The position numbers and the translations under genes are program-made. This document shows, piece by piece, positions 33,293 through 47,500 of a stretch of DNA of 64,000 bases. Numbering within the stretch: position 1 is the stretch's first letter; each line of letters starts with the position of its first letter. Origin of the DNA: Hymenobacter sp. BT559 (GTDB lineage Bacteria; Bacteroidota; Bacteroidia; Cytophagales; Hymenobacteraceae); NCBI RefSeq assembly GCF_017571525.1, contig NZ_JAGETY010000011.1, forward strand, positions 62,001-126,000, written 5' to 3'. Below the pieces are notes generated by a model. It saw only the letters and a program-made list of their open reading frames with translations. It had not been told where the DNA came from and did no database searches.

Positions 33293-33339
33293 CCAGCTAG
33301 CCGAGCCCATGCCGTAGCTTGCGGGCCGACTGTTTTGCT

Positions 33340-34005
33340 ATGCCTCACCTCGCGCGCCTGCTTCACCTCGCCGACTCGGCCCTACCTACCGGTTCTTTTG
33401 CCTACTCCTACGGGCTGGAAAGCAGCCTCACCTTTGGCCTCGTGCGCACCGAAACGGAGTTTCGCGCCTACTTATATTCCTTTCTTCAGCAGGCAGTTGG
33501 CTTTGACTTACCGTTTATCACCTCAGCAGCAGGGGCTAGCCACGACTTAGAGCCGCTGCTGCTAGAGTACGACGCCCAACTCCTCACGCCCGCGCTGCAC
33601 CAGGCCAGCCTCACGCAGGGCAAAAACTGGCTGAAGCTGCTGGCTACTTTTTACCCCGAAGTGGGCCTAGCCGAGCTGGGCCAGGAGCTGGCGCGACAGC
33701 AATTGCCCGCGCATTTTGTACCACTATTTGGCTTGAGCTTAGGCAAAGCAGGCTTCGCCGTGGCTGATATTCAGGCTACTTACCTGCACCTGGCCCTGCG
33801 CGACCAGCTGAGTGCCGCCATTCGCCTGGGCTTTATCGGGCCAATGGCGGGGCACCTGCTGCAACACGATTTTTACGAAATTTTTGAGAATTTGCTAGAT
33901 GCCGCCGATATTCGGCCCTACACCGAGGCTACTCGTTGTACTTTATTACTCGATGTAGCTCAAATACTACACGACGACATTTACTCGCGACTCTTTCAGA
34001 ACTAG
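33340..34005 (+). CDS. ureF: Urease accessory protein UreF
   Basis: A 221-residue all-helical accessory protein needed for activation of urease with UreG and UreD. The start ATG 33340 gives MPHLARLLHLADSALPTGSFAYSYGLES, the diagnostic UreF opening; an in-frame codon 21 bases earlier adds an unlikely extension. Later segments (HQASLTQGKNWLKL, SAAIRLGFIGPMAGHLLQ) also fit. It is the first plus-strand urease gene after the FAD/Rieske interruption and lies 140 bases upstream of ureG, with a palindromic repeat between. Confidence 0.92.
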   Translation: MPHLARLLHLADSALPTGSFAYSYGLESSLTFGLVRTETEFRAYLYSFLQQAVGFDLPFITSAAGASHDLEPLLLEYDAQLLTPALHQASLTQGKNWLKLLATFYPEVGLAELGQELARQQLPAHFVPLFGLSLGKAGFAVADIQATYLHLALRDQLSAAIRLGFIGPMAGHLLQHDFYEIFENLLDAADIRPYTEATRCTLLLDVAQILHDDIYSRLFQN

Positions 34006-34024
34006 GCTTTCTTACCTAGCCATC

Positions 34025-34120
34025 TGTCAGTGCGAGCACCGCGAAGCCATCGCACTAGAACGACTCGTTCGGGTTTCGTGCAGATGCGATTGTTTCGCTG
34101 CGCTCGCATTGGCATCTGAC
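34025..34120. repeat. Palindromic repeat, family C, copy 1
   Basis: TGTCAGTGCGAGC... on the left pairs imperfectly with ...GCTGCGCTCGCATTGGCATCTGAC on the right; the centre reads GAACGACTCGTTCGGG. It matches the repeat at 55153-55248 in the opposite orientation. It fills the space between ureF and ureG. Confidence 0.75.
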
Positions 34121-34145
34121 TTAGGAGCATGAAAATCAATTAGCA

Positions 34146-34898
34146 ATGGCTTTCGTCGATAAACTCGCCCTTTTGCTCCATGGCCATAGCCATGAGGTAC
34201 TGGAGTCGCCCGGCGACTTTACCGAGCGCGAAACCCGGCGCCTGCCGCCCTACCGCAACTTCCGTAAGCGGGCCTTTACGGTGGGCATTGGCGGGCCGGT
34301 AGGCACTGGGAAAACGGCCTTGCTCAAGGCGCTGTGCGAAAACCTGCGCGACGACTACCGGCTGGGGGTTGTTACGAACGACATCTTCACCCGCGAGGAT
34401 GCCGAGTTTCTCATCCGCGAAAGCGCCCTCACCGCCGACCGCATTGTGGGCGTTGAAACCGGCGGCTGCCCCCACGCCGCCATCCGCGAAGACATTTCGC
34501 TGAACATGGACGCGCTCGAAGGCCTCATGCATAAGTTTGATAATCAGCTTGATTATCTGTTTGTGGAAAGTGGCGGCGACAACCTGGCCGCGCACTTCAG
34601 CCGCGAGCTGGTCGATTACTCAATTTATGTCATCGACGTGTCGGGCGGCGACAAAGTGCCGCGCAAGGGCGGCCCCGGCATTACGCAGGCCGACTTGCTC
34701 GTAATCAATAAGATAGACCTGGCGCCCCTGGTCAAAGCCGACCTCGGCGTGATGGACCGCGACTCGCGCCGCATGCGCGGCGATGGACCATTCGTTTTTG
34801 CGCGTGCCTCCGATGGGTATAACTTAGCCGCCATTATCGACCATATTCACACGGCCAAGGCGCATGCGCTGGCCGCCGTGCGTGCTGACCGACGCTAG
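34146..34898 (+). CDS. ureG: Urease accessory GTPase UreG
   Basis: A 250-residue GTPase that couples GTP hydrolysis to nickel delivery into urease. The P-loop is GGPVGTGKTALL, followed by the switch VTNDIFTREDAEFL, the nickel motif GVETGGCPHAAIREDIS (Cys-Pro-His), VESGGDNLA and the NKID specificity motif. The N-terminus is about 40 residues longer than E. coli-type UreG and includes a short HGHSH stretch that could hold metal; the long His-rich tail of some plants' UreG is absent. ureE, the usual nickel chaperone, is not seen in the window. Confidence 0.95.
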   Translation: MAFVDKLALLLHGHSHEVLESPGDFTERETRRLPPYRNFRKRAFTVGIGGPVGTGKTALLKALCENLRDDYRLGVVTNDIFTREDAEFLIRESALTADRIVGVETGGCPHAAIREDISLNMDALEGLMHKFDNQLDYLFVESGGDNLAAHFSRELVDYSIYVIDVSGGDKVPRKGGPGITQADLLVINKIDLAPLVKADLGVMDRDSRRMRGDGPFVFARASDGYNLAAIIDHIHTAKAHALAAVRADRR

Positions 34899-35106
34899 CC
34901 ATAGCGCGAGCTGAGCTTCGGCGTTGTATATTACCCGGCGATTGGCGCACCCACTGCCCAAATTGCCTCGGCAATGGCTAACATTGTTGGCTGGCGCCTC
35001 TGCCCTCTCCTCCCCCTCCCCACCCATCACGGATGCCGATTTTCGGCACTAGCCTCGCTGTTTTTTCGAAAGCAGCTTGGGGCCAGCGCCGCGAAGCCGT
35101 GCCCAG

Positions 35107-35175
35107 AAGTAGCGCGGACTTTTAGTCCGCGGGTAATAATCGCACCAGGTCGCGGACTAAAAGTCCGCGCTACTT
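35107..35175. repeat. Palindromic repeat, family B, copy 3
   Basis: A perfect 25-bp inverted repeat (35107-35131 with 35151-35175; core GCGGACTTTTAGTCCGCG) separated by 19 bases. It ends 11 bases before the gltB start codon, so the transcript leader of gltB would carry it. Confidence 0.88.
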
Positions 35176-35186
35176 ACAACTTAATC

Positions 35187-39692
<4,506 letters not shown>

Positions 39693-39733
39693 GGCTGAGC
39701 ACAGTAGACAAGCAATAACAACGATAGCTAATC

Positions 39734-41203
39734 ATGGGCAACATTACTGGCTTCAAAGAATACCCGCGCACCGCGCCGCCCAAAGCGGCCCCGACCGAGC
39801 GCGTGGCGCACTACCAAGAATTCATCGGCCTCTACCCCGAGCCGGAGCTGCACAAGCAGTCGGCCCGCTGTATGAACTGCGGGGTGCCGTTTTGCCATTC
39901 GGGTTGCCCGCTGGGCAACATCATCCCCGAGTTCAACGAGGCGGTGTACCGGCAGGACTGGCGCGAGGCCTACGACATCCTGTCTTCTACCAATAACTTC
40001 CCTGAGTTTACGGGCCGCATCTGCCCCGCGCCGTGCGAGTCGGCGTGCGTGCTGAGCATCCACAGTGCGCCGGTGGCCATCGAGGAAATTGAGAAGCATA
40101 TCATCGAAATCGCTTTCCAGAAGGGCTACGTGCAGCCCACTGCGCCAGTGCTGAAAACCGGCAAGCAGGTAGCCGTGGTGGGCTCGGGTCCGGCGGGGCT
40201 AGCGGTGGCGGCGCAGCTCGCCGAGGCCGGCCACACCGTCACGGTGTTCGAGCGCGACCCGCACCCGGGCGGATTGCTGCGCTACGGCGTGCCCGATTTC
40301 AAGCTCGAAAAATGGGTGATTGAGCGCCGCATCAAGCTGCTTGAAGAAGCCGGCGTGACTTTCCGCTGCAACGTGGAAATTGGCCGCGACCTCTCGGCCG
40401 ACGAGTTGCGCCAAGCATTCGATGCAGTGGTGTTGGCGGCTGGCGCCTCGGCCCCGCGCGAGCTTAACCTGCCCGGCCGCGAGCTCAAAGGCATTCACTA
40501 TGCCATGGAGTACCTGACGCAGCAAAACCGCCGCGTGAGCGATACGCCCGTGGACAGCGAGCACATCCTGGCCGATGGCCTCGACGTGGTAGTTATCGGC
40601 AGCGGCGACACGGGCTCTGACTGTGTGGGCACCGCCAACCGCCAACAGGCCAAGTCGGTAGCGCAGTTTGCCATGATGCACCAGCCCGGCGAGGAACGCC
40701 CGGCCCACACGCCCTGGCCGCTCTACCCAACCGTGTTCCGCACCAGCAGCTCGCACGAAGAGGGTTGCCAGCGCTACTGGGGCGTGAACACCAAAGCCTA
40801 CCTGGGCGACGAAAATGGCGACGTGCGCGCCCTGCTCGTGAGCGACGTAACCTGGGAAACCGACGACATGGGCCGCCGCATCCGGTTCGAAGAAGTGCCC
40901 GGCTCTGACCGCGAAATCCCCTGCCAGCTGGTGCTGCTAGCCCTCGGCTTCACCGGCCCGGCCAATGCAGGCCTGCTCGGCCAGCTAGGGGTTGAGCTGG
41001 ACGAGCGCGGCAACGTGCACGCCCCCGAAACTACCTACCACACCAACCTGCCCGGCATATTCGTGGCCGGCGACATGCGCCGGGGCCAGTCGCTCGTCGT
41101 GTGGGCCATCTCGGAAGGCCGGGAGGCAGCCCGTCAGATTGATATGTATTTGATGGGTAAAACCAGCCTGCCGAGCAAAAACGCGGTGGGGATGTTTGGG
41201 TGA
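39734..41203 (+). CDS. gltD: Glutamate synthase small subunit
   Basis: A 489-residue NAD(P)H- and FAD-binding iron-sulfur flavoprotein that supplies electrons to GltB. The N-terminal cysteine pattern CMNCGVPFCHSGCPLGN and CPAPCESAC (for [4Fe-4S] clusters) is intact. The FAD motif VVGSGPAGLAVAAQLAEAGH and the second nucleotide motif VVIGSGDTGSDCVGTA follow, and the C-terminal FVAGDMRRGQSLVVWAISEG closes the FAD site. Normal length. A bidirectional terminator lies just after it. Confidence 0.97.
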   Translation: MGNITGFKEYPRTAPPKAAPTERVAHYQEFIGLYPEPELHKQSARCMNCGVPFCHSGCPLGNIIPEFNEAVYRQDWREAYDILSSTNNFPEFTGRICPAPCESACVLSIHSAPVAIEEIEKHIIEIAFQKGYVQPTAPVLKTGKQVAVVGSGPAGLAVAAQLAEAGHTVTVFERDPHPGGLLRYGVPDFKLEKWVIERRIKLLEEAGVTFRCNVEIGRDLSADELRQAFDAVVLAAGASAPRELNLPGRELKGIHYAMEYLTQQNRRVSDTPVDSEHILADGLDVVVIGSGDTGSDCVGTANRQQAKSVAQFAMMHQPGEERPAHTPWPLYPTVFRTSSSHEEGCQRYWGVNTKAYLGDENGDVRALLVSDVTWETDDMGRRIRFEEVPGSDREIPCQLVLLALGFTGPANAGLLGQLGVELDERGNVHAPETTYHTNLPGIFVAGDMRRGQSLVVWAISEGREAARQIDMYLMGKTSLPSKNAVGMFG

Positions 41204-41230
41204 GAATACTGAAGAGCAACTACGAGAAAA

Positions 41231-41258
41231 AGCCCCGAAAGCTGCAGCTTTCGGGGCT
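41231..41258. terminator. Bidirectional terminator after gltD
   Basis: A 13-bp stem (AGCCCCGAAAGCT 41231-41243 with 41246-41258) with a 2-base centre, flanked by an A run and a T run; it separates gltD from the convergent gene ending at 41265. Confidence 0.85.
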
Positions 41259-41264
41259 TCTCTT

Positions 41265-41729
41265 TTAGTTTTTAGCGGCAAAAGCCTGCCATTCCTTAAA
41301 GCGCTGGTCAAGCACAGGTTGTAACAAGTCATAATTTTGCCATGTATCCTTTATACTATAACTGTTATTTTCAGAATTATTATTTAATACCATTAAGTAG
41401 TCTTGCATATAATTAGCATAGGCCCTGGAAAACGCTGTAGGTTTTGTGTATTCATAATAGGACTTTGCAAATTCATTGCCAGCCCCATTTAAGTCTTCGT
41501 CATATAACTTTTCGTCACAAATCCTAATTAAGTATTCTGCACCAGTCATACGCCTTGCTTTTACTTCATCAATATCAGAACCAAAATCTTCTAGCTGCTC
41601 GTCCGACATCAACTCATTATTGATACACCAAGCGAGAAACATACCAATATGAGTAGCCGCATTTTCGCGGGGCAAATACTCGGGATAATCACCTTCGTAA
41701 TGCCATGAAGCATCATCGTATTTTGCCAT
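41265..41729 (-). CDS. Small acidic protein, DUF7832-like
   Basis: A 154-residue acidic soluble protein. The N-terminus MAKYDDASWHYEGDYPEYLP...ATHIGMFLAWCI is distinctive, and I recall it from a family catalogued as DUF7832, often found as single genes near toxin-immunity loci in Bacteroidota and Proteobacteria; I cannot verify this here. The gene is AT-rich compared with gltD and the PAP2 gene. It has no signal peptide or membrane helix. A role as an orphan immunity protein is a guess from composition and family habits. Confidence 0.7.
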   Translation of the reverse strand: MAKYDDASWHYEGDYPEYLPRENAATHIGMFLAWCINNELMSDEQLEDFGSDIDEVKARRMTGAEYLIRICDEKLYDEDLNGAGNEFAKSYYEYTKPTAFSRAYANYMQDYLMVLNNNSENNSYSIKDTWQNYDLLQPVLDQRFKEWQAFAAKN

Positions 41730-41895
41730 GATTCTTTATTCTAGCGCGTTATTTTATCTGCTTCGAGCAAATCAGATTAAGCCGTTTCTATACCCCTCAA
41801 ATATACCTTGTCTACTTAATTGCCATTAAATGTCCCCACCAAATGCGCTAGCCTCTCGCAGCCGTTTGTTCCGTCGTAGCTCAGGATAAGATAAA

Positions 41896-41921
41896 GGGGC
41901 GCGGCATATGTGCCGCACCCC
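41896..41921 (-). terminator. Weak terminator after the PAP2 gene
   Basis: An 11-bp stem with one mismatch (41896-41906 with 41911-41921) around TATG; on the minus strand it is followed by a T-rich stretch. It lies 25 bases beyond the stop of the gene ending at 41946. Confidence 0.45.
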
Positions 41922-41945
41922 AAAGCGCATCGACTAGCTAGTAAT

Positions 41946-42776
41946 TTACAACTGCTTACGCAGCGACAGCCCGCTGTATGAATACCCATTTATGTTCACG
42001 CCTTGCAGCGGCGATACTGAAATGCCGCGGCGGCTAGCCATTTTGTGCAGTTGCGGCACTACTACGCCCATGGTGGCGCCCACGGCATAGCCCGTGATAT
42101 TATCGGAAAGGAAGTGCTTGCCGGCTTCGACGCGGGTGAAGGCGACGGCAGCCGGCACCAATGCGGCAGCCGCCCACACGTAGGGCTGGGCCCGCGAGTC
42201 GGGGTTGAAATCGTGGAAGACCTTGGCGGCGAAGAAGGTAGCCGCGGCGGTGTGCGCGGTGTGGCCGGCAAAAAACGAGTTGGTGGCAATGTGGCCGTTG
42301 CGCAGGTCACCGCCCTCAGTGCCGTAGAGGTAGGGCCGGTAGCGCGGAATGTTGCCGATGGCCGTGGCAAACACGGCATCGGCGGCAGCCACAGTTTCGA
42401 TGTAGAGCACCACTACCTGGCCGTAGCGGTGGCGCACGGCCGGATTGAGGGCTAGCAGGCCCGGCGCAATGACCAGCGAGGGGTAGCAGAGCAGGTCGCC
42501 GGCCGTTTGGTAGCCTTCGCTGTAGTAGCCGGCCGAAAAGCGGTCGAATTTTGGAATGTCATTCTTATTGAGGGTGGCTAACTCGGCGTTCGTCAGTCCG
42601 TTGCGCTGCATTGAGCGATGAAGCCCGAAAGCGCTGAGCGCACCTTCGGCCAGGATAACCGGGCCATCGACGGCGAAGCGCGTGTGGTAGGGCGAAGGTG
42701 CCTGCTGGGCGGCGGCTGGAGTGAGGGCGGCCAGGCTCAGCGAAGCCGCCAGCATCGGGGCGAAAAACTGCTTCAT
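41946..42776 (-). CDS. PAP2 family phosphatase
   Basis: A 276-residue membrane or periplasmic acid phosphatase. The start ATG at 42776 is chosen because it begins a signal sequence (MKQFFAPMLAASLSLAALTPAAAQ). The PAP2 active-site motifs appear as RYRPYLYG, then SFFAGHTAH (motif 2, Ser-Gly-His replaced by AGH with the catalytic His kept) and TRVEAGKHFLSDNITGY (motif 3 with Arg and His). Substrates of such proteins include lipid phosphates and undecaprenyl pyrophosphate; which applies here is unknown. Confidence 0.82.
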   Translation of the reverse strand: MKQFFAPMLAASLSLAALTPAAAQQAPSPYHTRFAVDGPVILAEGALSAFGLHRSMQRNGLTNAELATLNKNDIPKFDRFSAGYYSEGYQTAGDLLCYPSLVIAPGLLALNPAVRHRYGQVVVLYIETVAAADAVFATAIGNIPRYRPYLYGTEGGDLRNGHIATNSFFAGHTAHTAAATFFAAKVFHDFNPDSRAQPYVWAAAALVPAAVAFTRVEAGKHFLSDNITGYAVGATMGVVVPQLHKMASRRGISVSPLQGVNINGYSYSGLSLRKQL

Positions 42777-42933
42777 ACAAAGGAAATAAAGCTGCCTAAA
42801 CGTAGGCAGCGCGGCTAGGGTTAAGCTAACAGTATGCCGCACAAATCCACAGAATTACAGCGCATTTTGCTCAGACTTTCTTCATCTATGCGCCTCCGCT
42901 AGCCCTGCGCTGGACACGCGACAGGTGTCTGCC

Positions 42934-43803
42934 TCAATACTTGCGCGCCAAGGGGCTGAAACCCAGCAGTTCTTCGGCTACCAGCACGGCCGACACGGCC
43001 TGGTACACGGGCTCAAGGTCGAGCCGCGTACGGCCCAGCGCGCGCACAACCAGCACGTTGGGCCGCGCCTGGGCCACGGCTACCACGCAGGGCCGCCCGG
43101 CCAGGCTGGCGTGCAGGTCGGTTTGGCCAGGCGGTGGCAGCTGGCGCAAGGCAGTGGCCAGCCGCTCAAATTGCACCCCTCCCGGTGGCCCCACCAGGTA
43201 GAGCGACAGGGCCGACGCATACGGCCCAAACGTGGCCTGCGACATGGCCAGGTGCTCGGTGGGGTGCAGCCCGAAGCGGTCGAGCAGGGCTAGCCGGCCG
43301 GCCACGCTGATGCGCAGCTCGGTAGCAAAGGAGGTAAAGGCAAATTTTTCGCCGGCATCGGTGCGGCCGGCGTGCCACCAATCGGCCAGCAGCAGGGTGG
43401 CGCTGGGCGCCAGGTGCCAGTGCTGGGCCTGGTGATAGCGGCTAGCGGCCTGGGGCACCAGGGGGTCGGGCAGCACCACGGCCAGGGCCTCTTCGGCCAG
43501 GTAGCCCTCCGTGAGCTGCTCGGCCTGGCTGCCATCTATCGACTTGAAAATGCGGGTATTGGCCTGGGTAGAGAGCAGCAAGCGGCTGCCGGCCTCGCAC
43601 CGCACGCGCAGCCGGATACTGTCGCCGGCCACCAAGCCGCCGCCATAGCTGGCCAGCACAGCGTGGCAGGCAGGGCTAGCCGGCGCGGCGGGGTTAATGA
43701 TTTTGAGCGGCTGCAGGCTACGGCTGGCTATCAGCCGCGACTGCTGCCGCACCTGCGCCACAGTCAGTTCGCTCCAACTGCCAAAAGGATAATCGTCGGG
43801 CAT
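42934..43803 (-). CDS. ureD: Urease accessory protein UreD
   Basis: A 289-residue scaffold protein (UreD/UreH of other nomenclatures) that binds apo-urease with UreF and UreG during nickel insertion. Family features include SRSLQPLKIINP, SYGGGLVAGD followed by the strand 'LLLSTQANTRIFKS', and 'PDPLVPQAASRYHQ', plus ADWWHAGRTDAGEKFAF; all fit the UreD beta-helical fold. It lies 8 kb from ureG on the opposite strand, apart from the rest of the urease genes, next to a small conserved gene 49 bases upstream. Confidence 0.9.
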   Translation of the reverse strand: MPDDYPFGSWSELTVAQVRQQSRLIASRSLQPLKIINPAAPASPACHAVLASYGGGLVAGDSIRLRVRCEAGSRLLLSTQANTRIFKSIDGSQAEQLTEGYLAEEALAVVLPDPLVPQAASRYHQAQHWHLAPSATLLLADWWHAGRTDAGEKFAFTSFATELRISVAGRLALLDRFGLHPTEHLAMSQATFGPYASALSLYLVGPPGGVQFERLATALRQLPPPGQTDLHASLAGRPCVVAVAQARPNVLVVRALGRTRLDLEPVYQAVSAVLVAEELLGFSPLARKY

Positions 43804-43852
43804 CAGGCCGAAAAATAAAGCGGCAAAATACGCGCCCGGCGCAGGCTAGGCC

Positions 43853-44269
43853 CTACTTGTACACATTGCGCAGCTCGTTGGCTTCAAAATGACGCGCCAG
43901 CTTGCGCTTGCGCTCCACGAGCTGATACGAGGCCTGGTCGAGGCTATCGCTCCAATAAATATCGGAGATGAGGCCGCGGTGCGCCGCCTGGCCAGGGGCT
44001 GGGTGCGCCTCCTCCACGAGGTCGCCAAAGCCAAAGGCAGGCTTGGTATACAGCTCTTTAAATAGCTCGGGGCTGACCAGAAACTGTTGCTCGTCGTAGC
44101 GCAGGGTTATCCACTCGGCGCTGTCGTCGTCGGGGCTAATTTTCTCAAACACCTTGCCCACCGGCTCCAGCAGCTCGAATGAGCGGCGGTTGGCGGGGTG
44201 CAGGTAGCGGTAGCCGTAGGCGGGCAGCCAGGCATAGAGGCCGTAGGTAAGGCGGGCAGGACGGGGCAT
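43853..44269 (-). CDS. Conserved protein of unknown function, possibly DUF6960
   Basis: A 138-residue soluble protein with an aromatic N-terminus (MPRPARLTYGLYAWLPAYGYRYLHP) and later 'VGKVFEKI...WITLRYDEQQFLVSPELFKELY'. I recall similar proteins as a small Bacteroidota family (possibly DUF6960) but am not certain. It ends with a charged helix (YQLVERKRKLARHFEANELRNVYK). It is upstream of ureD on the same strand, 49 bases away, and may share its transcript; nothing ties it to urease functionally. Confidence 0.7.
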   Translation of the reverse strand: MPRPARLTYGLYAWLPAYGYRYLHPANRRSFELLEPVGKVFEKISPDDDSAEWITLRYDEQQFLVSPELFKELYTKPAFGFGDLVEEAHPAPGQAAHRGLISDIYWSDSLDQASYQLVERKRKLARHFEANELRNVYK

Positions 44270-44523
44270 AAATCGAAAAGTGGCCTAGCGGCGGCCGATA
44301 GGCTAACCACCAAAAGCGGGCGCAAGTTGCCACCGCGCCGGCTTGTGGCCCGGCTACCGGGCAGCATCGCGCGGGGGGCCTAGCGCGCCGCACTACTTAC
44401 ACGCTAATAGAGCGCAGCTTATACTCTTTAGTTTTTCTATTATTACCCGTTATTATTTAGCTTTACAGCTTCATCTATTCTTAACCTACTACCAACATAG
44501 GTGTACTTACACCTTAATGAGCT

Positions 44524-47500
44524 ATGAACGAAACCCTTACCATTTTATTGACCCGAATGCGACTTGGCCTGCGTGGGCTGGCCGCCCTGCTCATGCTGCC
44601 ACTGGCAGGCTGGGGGCAGGCTAGCCCGCTAGTTATCAGCCAGCTATACGGGGCCGGCGGCAATAGTGGCGCCTCACTGAAAAACGACTACGTCGAACTC
44701 TTTAACCGCAGCGCCAGCTCAGTTTCGCTTAGCGGCTATTCACTGGCTTATTTTTCTGCTTCTGGCTCGGCTAGTGGTACTTACACCCTAGCAGCGGGGT
44801 CGATTCCCGCTGGAGCCTACTACTTAGTGCAATTGGCGGGCAGTGCAACGGCAGCGGGAGCTGCGTTAACCACTCCCGACCAGTCTACGACTACCATCAG
44901 TATGAGTGCCACTGCGGGCCGGCTCGATTTACTGCTCTCCGGTACCCTAGCCGACCGGGTAGGGTTTGGCACCGCGACTACCTATAAAGGGAGCGGCGCG
45001 GCGCCGGCACCCTCAACCACAACGGCTATTTTTCGGGTGCTGGGCGGCTGCACCGATGCTGGCAACAATGCCACCGACTTTGTGGCAGGCACTCCTGCAC
45101 CGCGCAACTCGGGTGCGGTCGGCAATCTATGCAATGGCCCGGCCTCGACTATCAGCAATTTTTCGCCGGCCAGCGGGCCGGTGGGGGCTAGCATCACGCT
45201 CAGCGGCACGGGCTTTACGAGCAGCGCCGCCGTGACCTTCAACGGAGTAGCGGGCACTGTCGCGTTTGTAAATGCGACCACACTCACGGCTACGGTGCCC
45301 AGCGGAGCCACCACCGGGGCTATTGCCGTCACCACGGCCACCGGCACCGCCACCTCAACCACCAATTTTACCGTGACGGTGCCCGTACTCTCGGCTAGCC
45401 CCATCATGCTTGCGGGCCTGGTGGCATCGCAGGGTGCGGCATCGCCGGCCCAAGCGTTTCGCCTCAGCGGCAGCTCGCTCGATGGCACGGCCGTGCTCAT
45501 TAAGCCCTCAACGGCCAGCCTCGAAGTATCACTCGACGGCCTCACCTTCGGCCCCACTGCCAGCCTGGCCCTGACCGGCAGCGCCACGCTGGCCCCTACC
45601 CCGGTGTATGTGCGGGTGGCGAGCGGAGTGGCCGTGGGGCTGGTATCGGGCACCGTGACGGCCACCAGCGGCACCGCCACGGCCAGCGTAGCCATAAGCG
45701 GCACAGTAGTAACCCCGCTAGCCCCGCGGCGCTGGACGGGCGCCGCCGGCACTGAATCGTGGTTTGACGCGGCCAACTGGGAGGGCGGCGTGCTGCCTGG
45801 CCCCGGCGACGACGTAGTGCTCGACCACCGCTACGTGGCGGGTAAGTATAAAGTAGTGCTGGGGGCTAGCAGCGCCACGGCCGCGGTCAGCGTAGCCTCG
45901 CTCCGCCTGCGGCCTTCCGCAGGTGATTCCATTCTGTTTCGAATCCCGGACACCAATACCCTGCCCGCCAGTGCCACTGACGGTCCTGCCCTTACGCTGA
46001 CGCGCAGCCAGAGCGGCGACACGGCTTTGTACGTGGGCAACCGAGGCTTTTTCACTAATGCCTCGGGGGCCCCGAGTGTCACCAATGGGCCGGCTGTGCT
46101 AGAAGTGATGGGCACTAACCCTACCGCCTTTCTGGCCAATGGCGGCAGCTACCGCCACCAGTCGGCACGCAGCGTTATTTCACTGGTCGAAAACCTGTCG
46201 GCCGCGCCGGGCACCGAGGCGGGCAATTTTTATTATCGCGTGCCGGTGTCGAGCTACACCACGACCACGGCGGGCCGCACCTACGGCAACCTTATTTTTC
46301 AGCGCGGCAGCACCAACGCCGGGATTAGCTCCTACCCCACCAGTGGCAGCGCGCCACTTACCATTAATGGCTCGCTTACGATTGAACCCAACGTAACATT
46401 TGCGGCAACGCTACTTGGCAACATTGTGCTGCGCGGCAACTTGCTGAATGCGGGCAATTTTCGTTTTGCTCCCAATAATACGGGCACCACAGCGCGCCTG
46501 CTACTGCAGGGCACTGCGCCGCAAATCATAGCCGGCACAGCGCTGGCCGACCCCAGCGCTGGCACCGATTCATACCTGAGCGCGGCCGTGCAGCTCGAAA
46601 TCAATAACCCCGCCGGGGTCACGCTGCGCACTCCCGTCACTCTGAGCAATACGCTCGTACTCACCAGCGGCGTGCTCACCACCGATGCGGCCAGCCCCCT
46701 GAGTCTGCTTGCCACCTCCCCGGTGCAGGGCGGCTCCGACGCCAGCTTTGTAAGCGGACCCGTGCAGCGGCCCATCGGGCCCATCACGAGCAGCACGCCG
46801 TTCGTGTTTCCGGTGGGCAAGGGCACGGCTTACCGGCCCATTACCCTCACCATAGCCACCCAGTCGAGCACCACCATTTACCGAGCCGAGCAGTTTGAGG
46901 GCAATGCCAGCCGTAGCCTTACCCTGCCTGACCCTAGCGGCACCGACCTGACGCGCGTGAGCCAGCGCCGCTACTTCACGCTTACGCCCTACGGCACTGA
47001 TGTGGTGCCTATAGTGACGCAGCCGCAGGGCTTTCTAGGCAACGTGACGCTGAGCTACGGGGCCGATGATGGCGTGGCCACCCCTAACGCTAGCTCCCTG
47101 GTCATTGCCAAGCGCGCCGATGCCACCCAGCCCTGGTATAATGTGGGCCGCCAGGGCACTAGCACAGGCCCAAATACGGTAAGTGCCGGCACCGTTACCT
47201 CGGGCGACTTCCGGTTTTTCTCCGATTTTGCCTTGGGCAGCACCGACCCTGTGGTGGCGACCAACCCGCTGCCCGTGCAGCTAGCCGCCTTCACGGCCAC
47301 CCGGCGGCCAGGCGGACTGGTGGCTCTGGCCTGGACCACCGCTTCCGAAGCCAACAGCGCGCATTTTAACGTTGAGCGCAGCTTCGATGGAAGTGTGTTT
47401 ACCGCTATCGGCCAAGCCGCTGCGGCTGGCACTTCGCTGCACCCGCGCGGCTATGCCCATCTCGATGGCAATGCGCCGGCTACCCGGCTCTACTACCGCC

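Noticed and set aside
34974..35186. Extended start for gltB
   Set aside because: It runs through repeat element B3 and would separate the catalytic Cys16 from the normal short propeptide.
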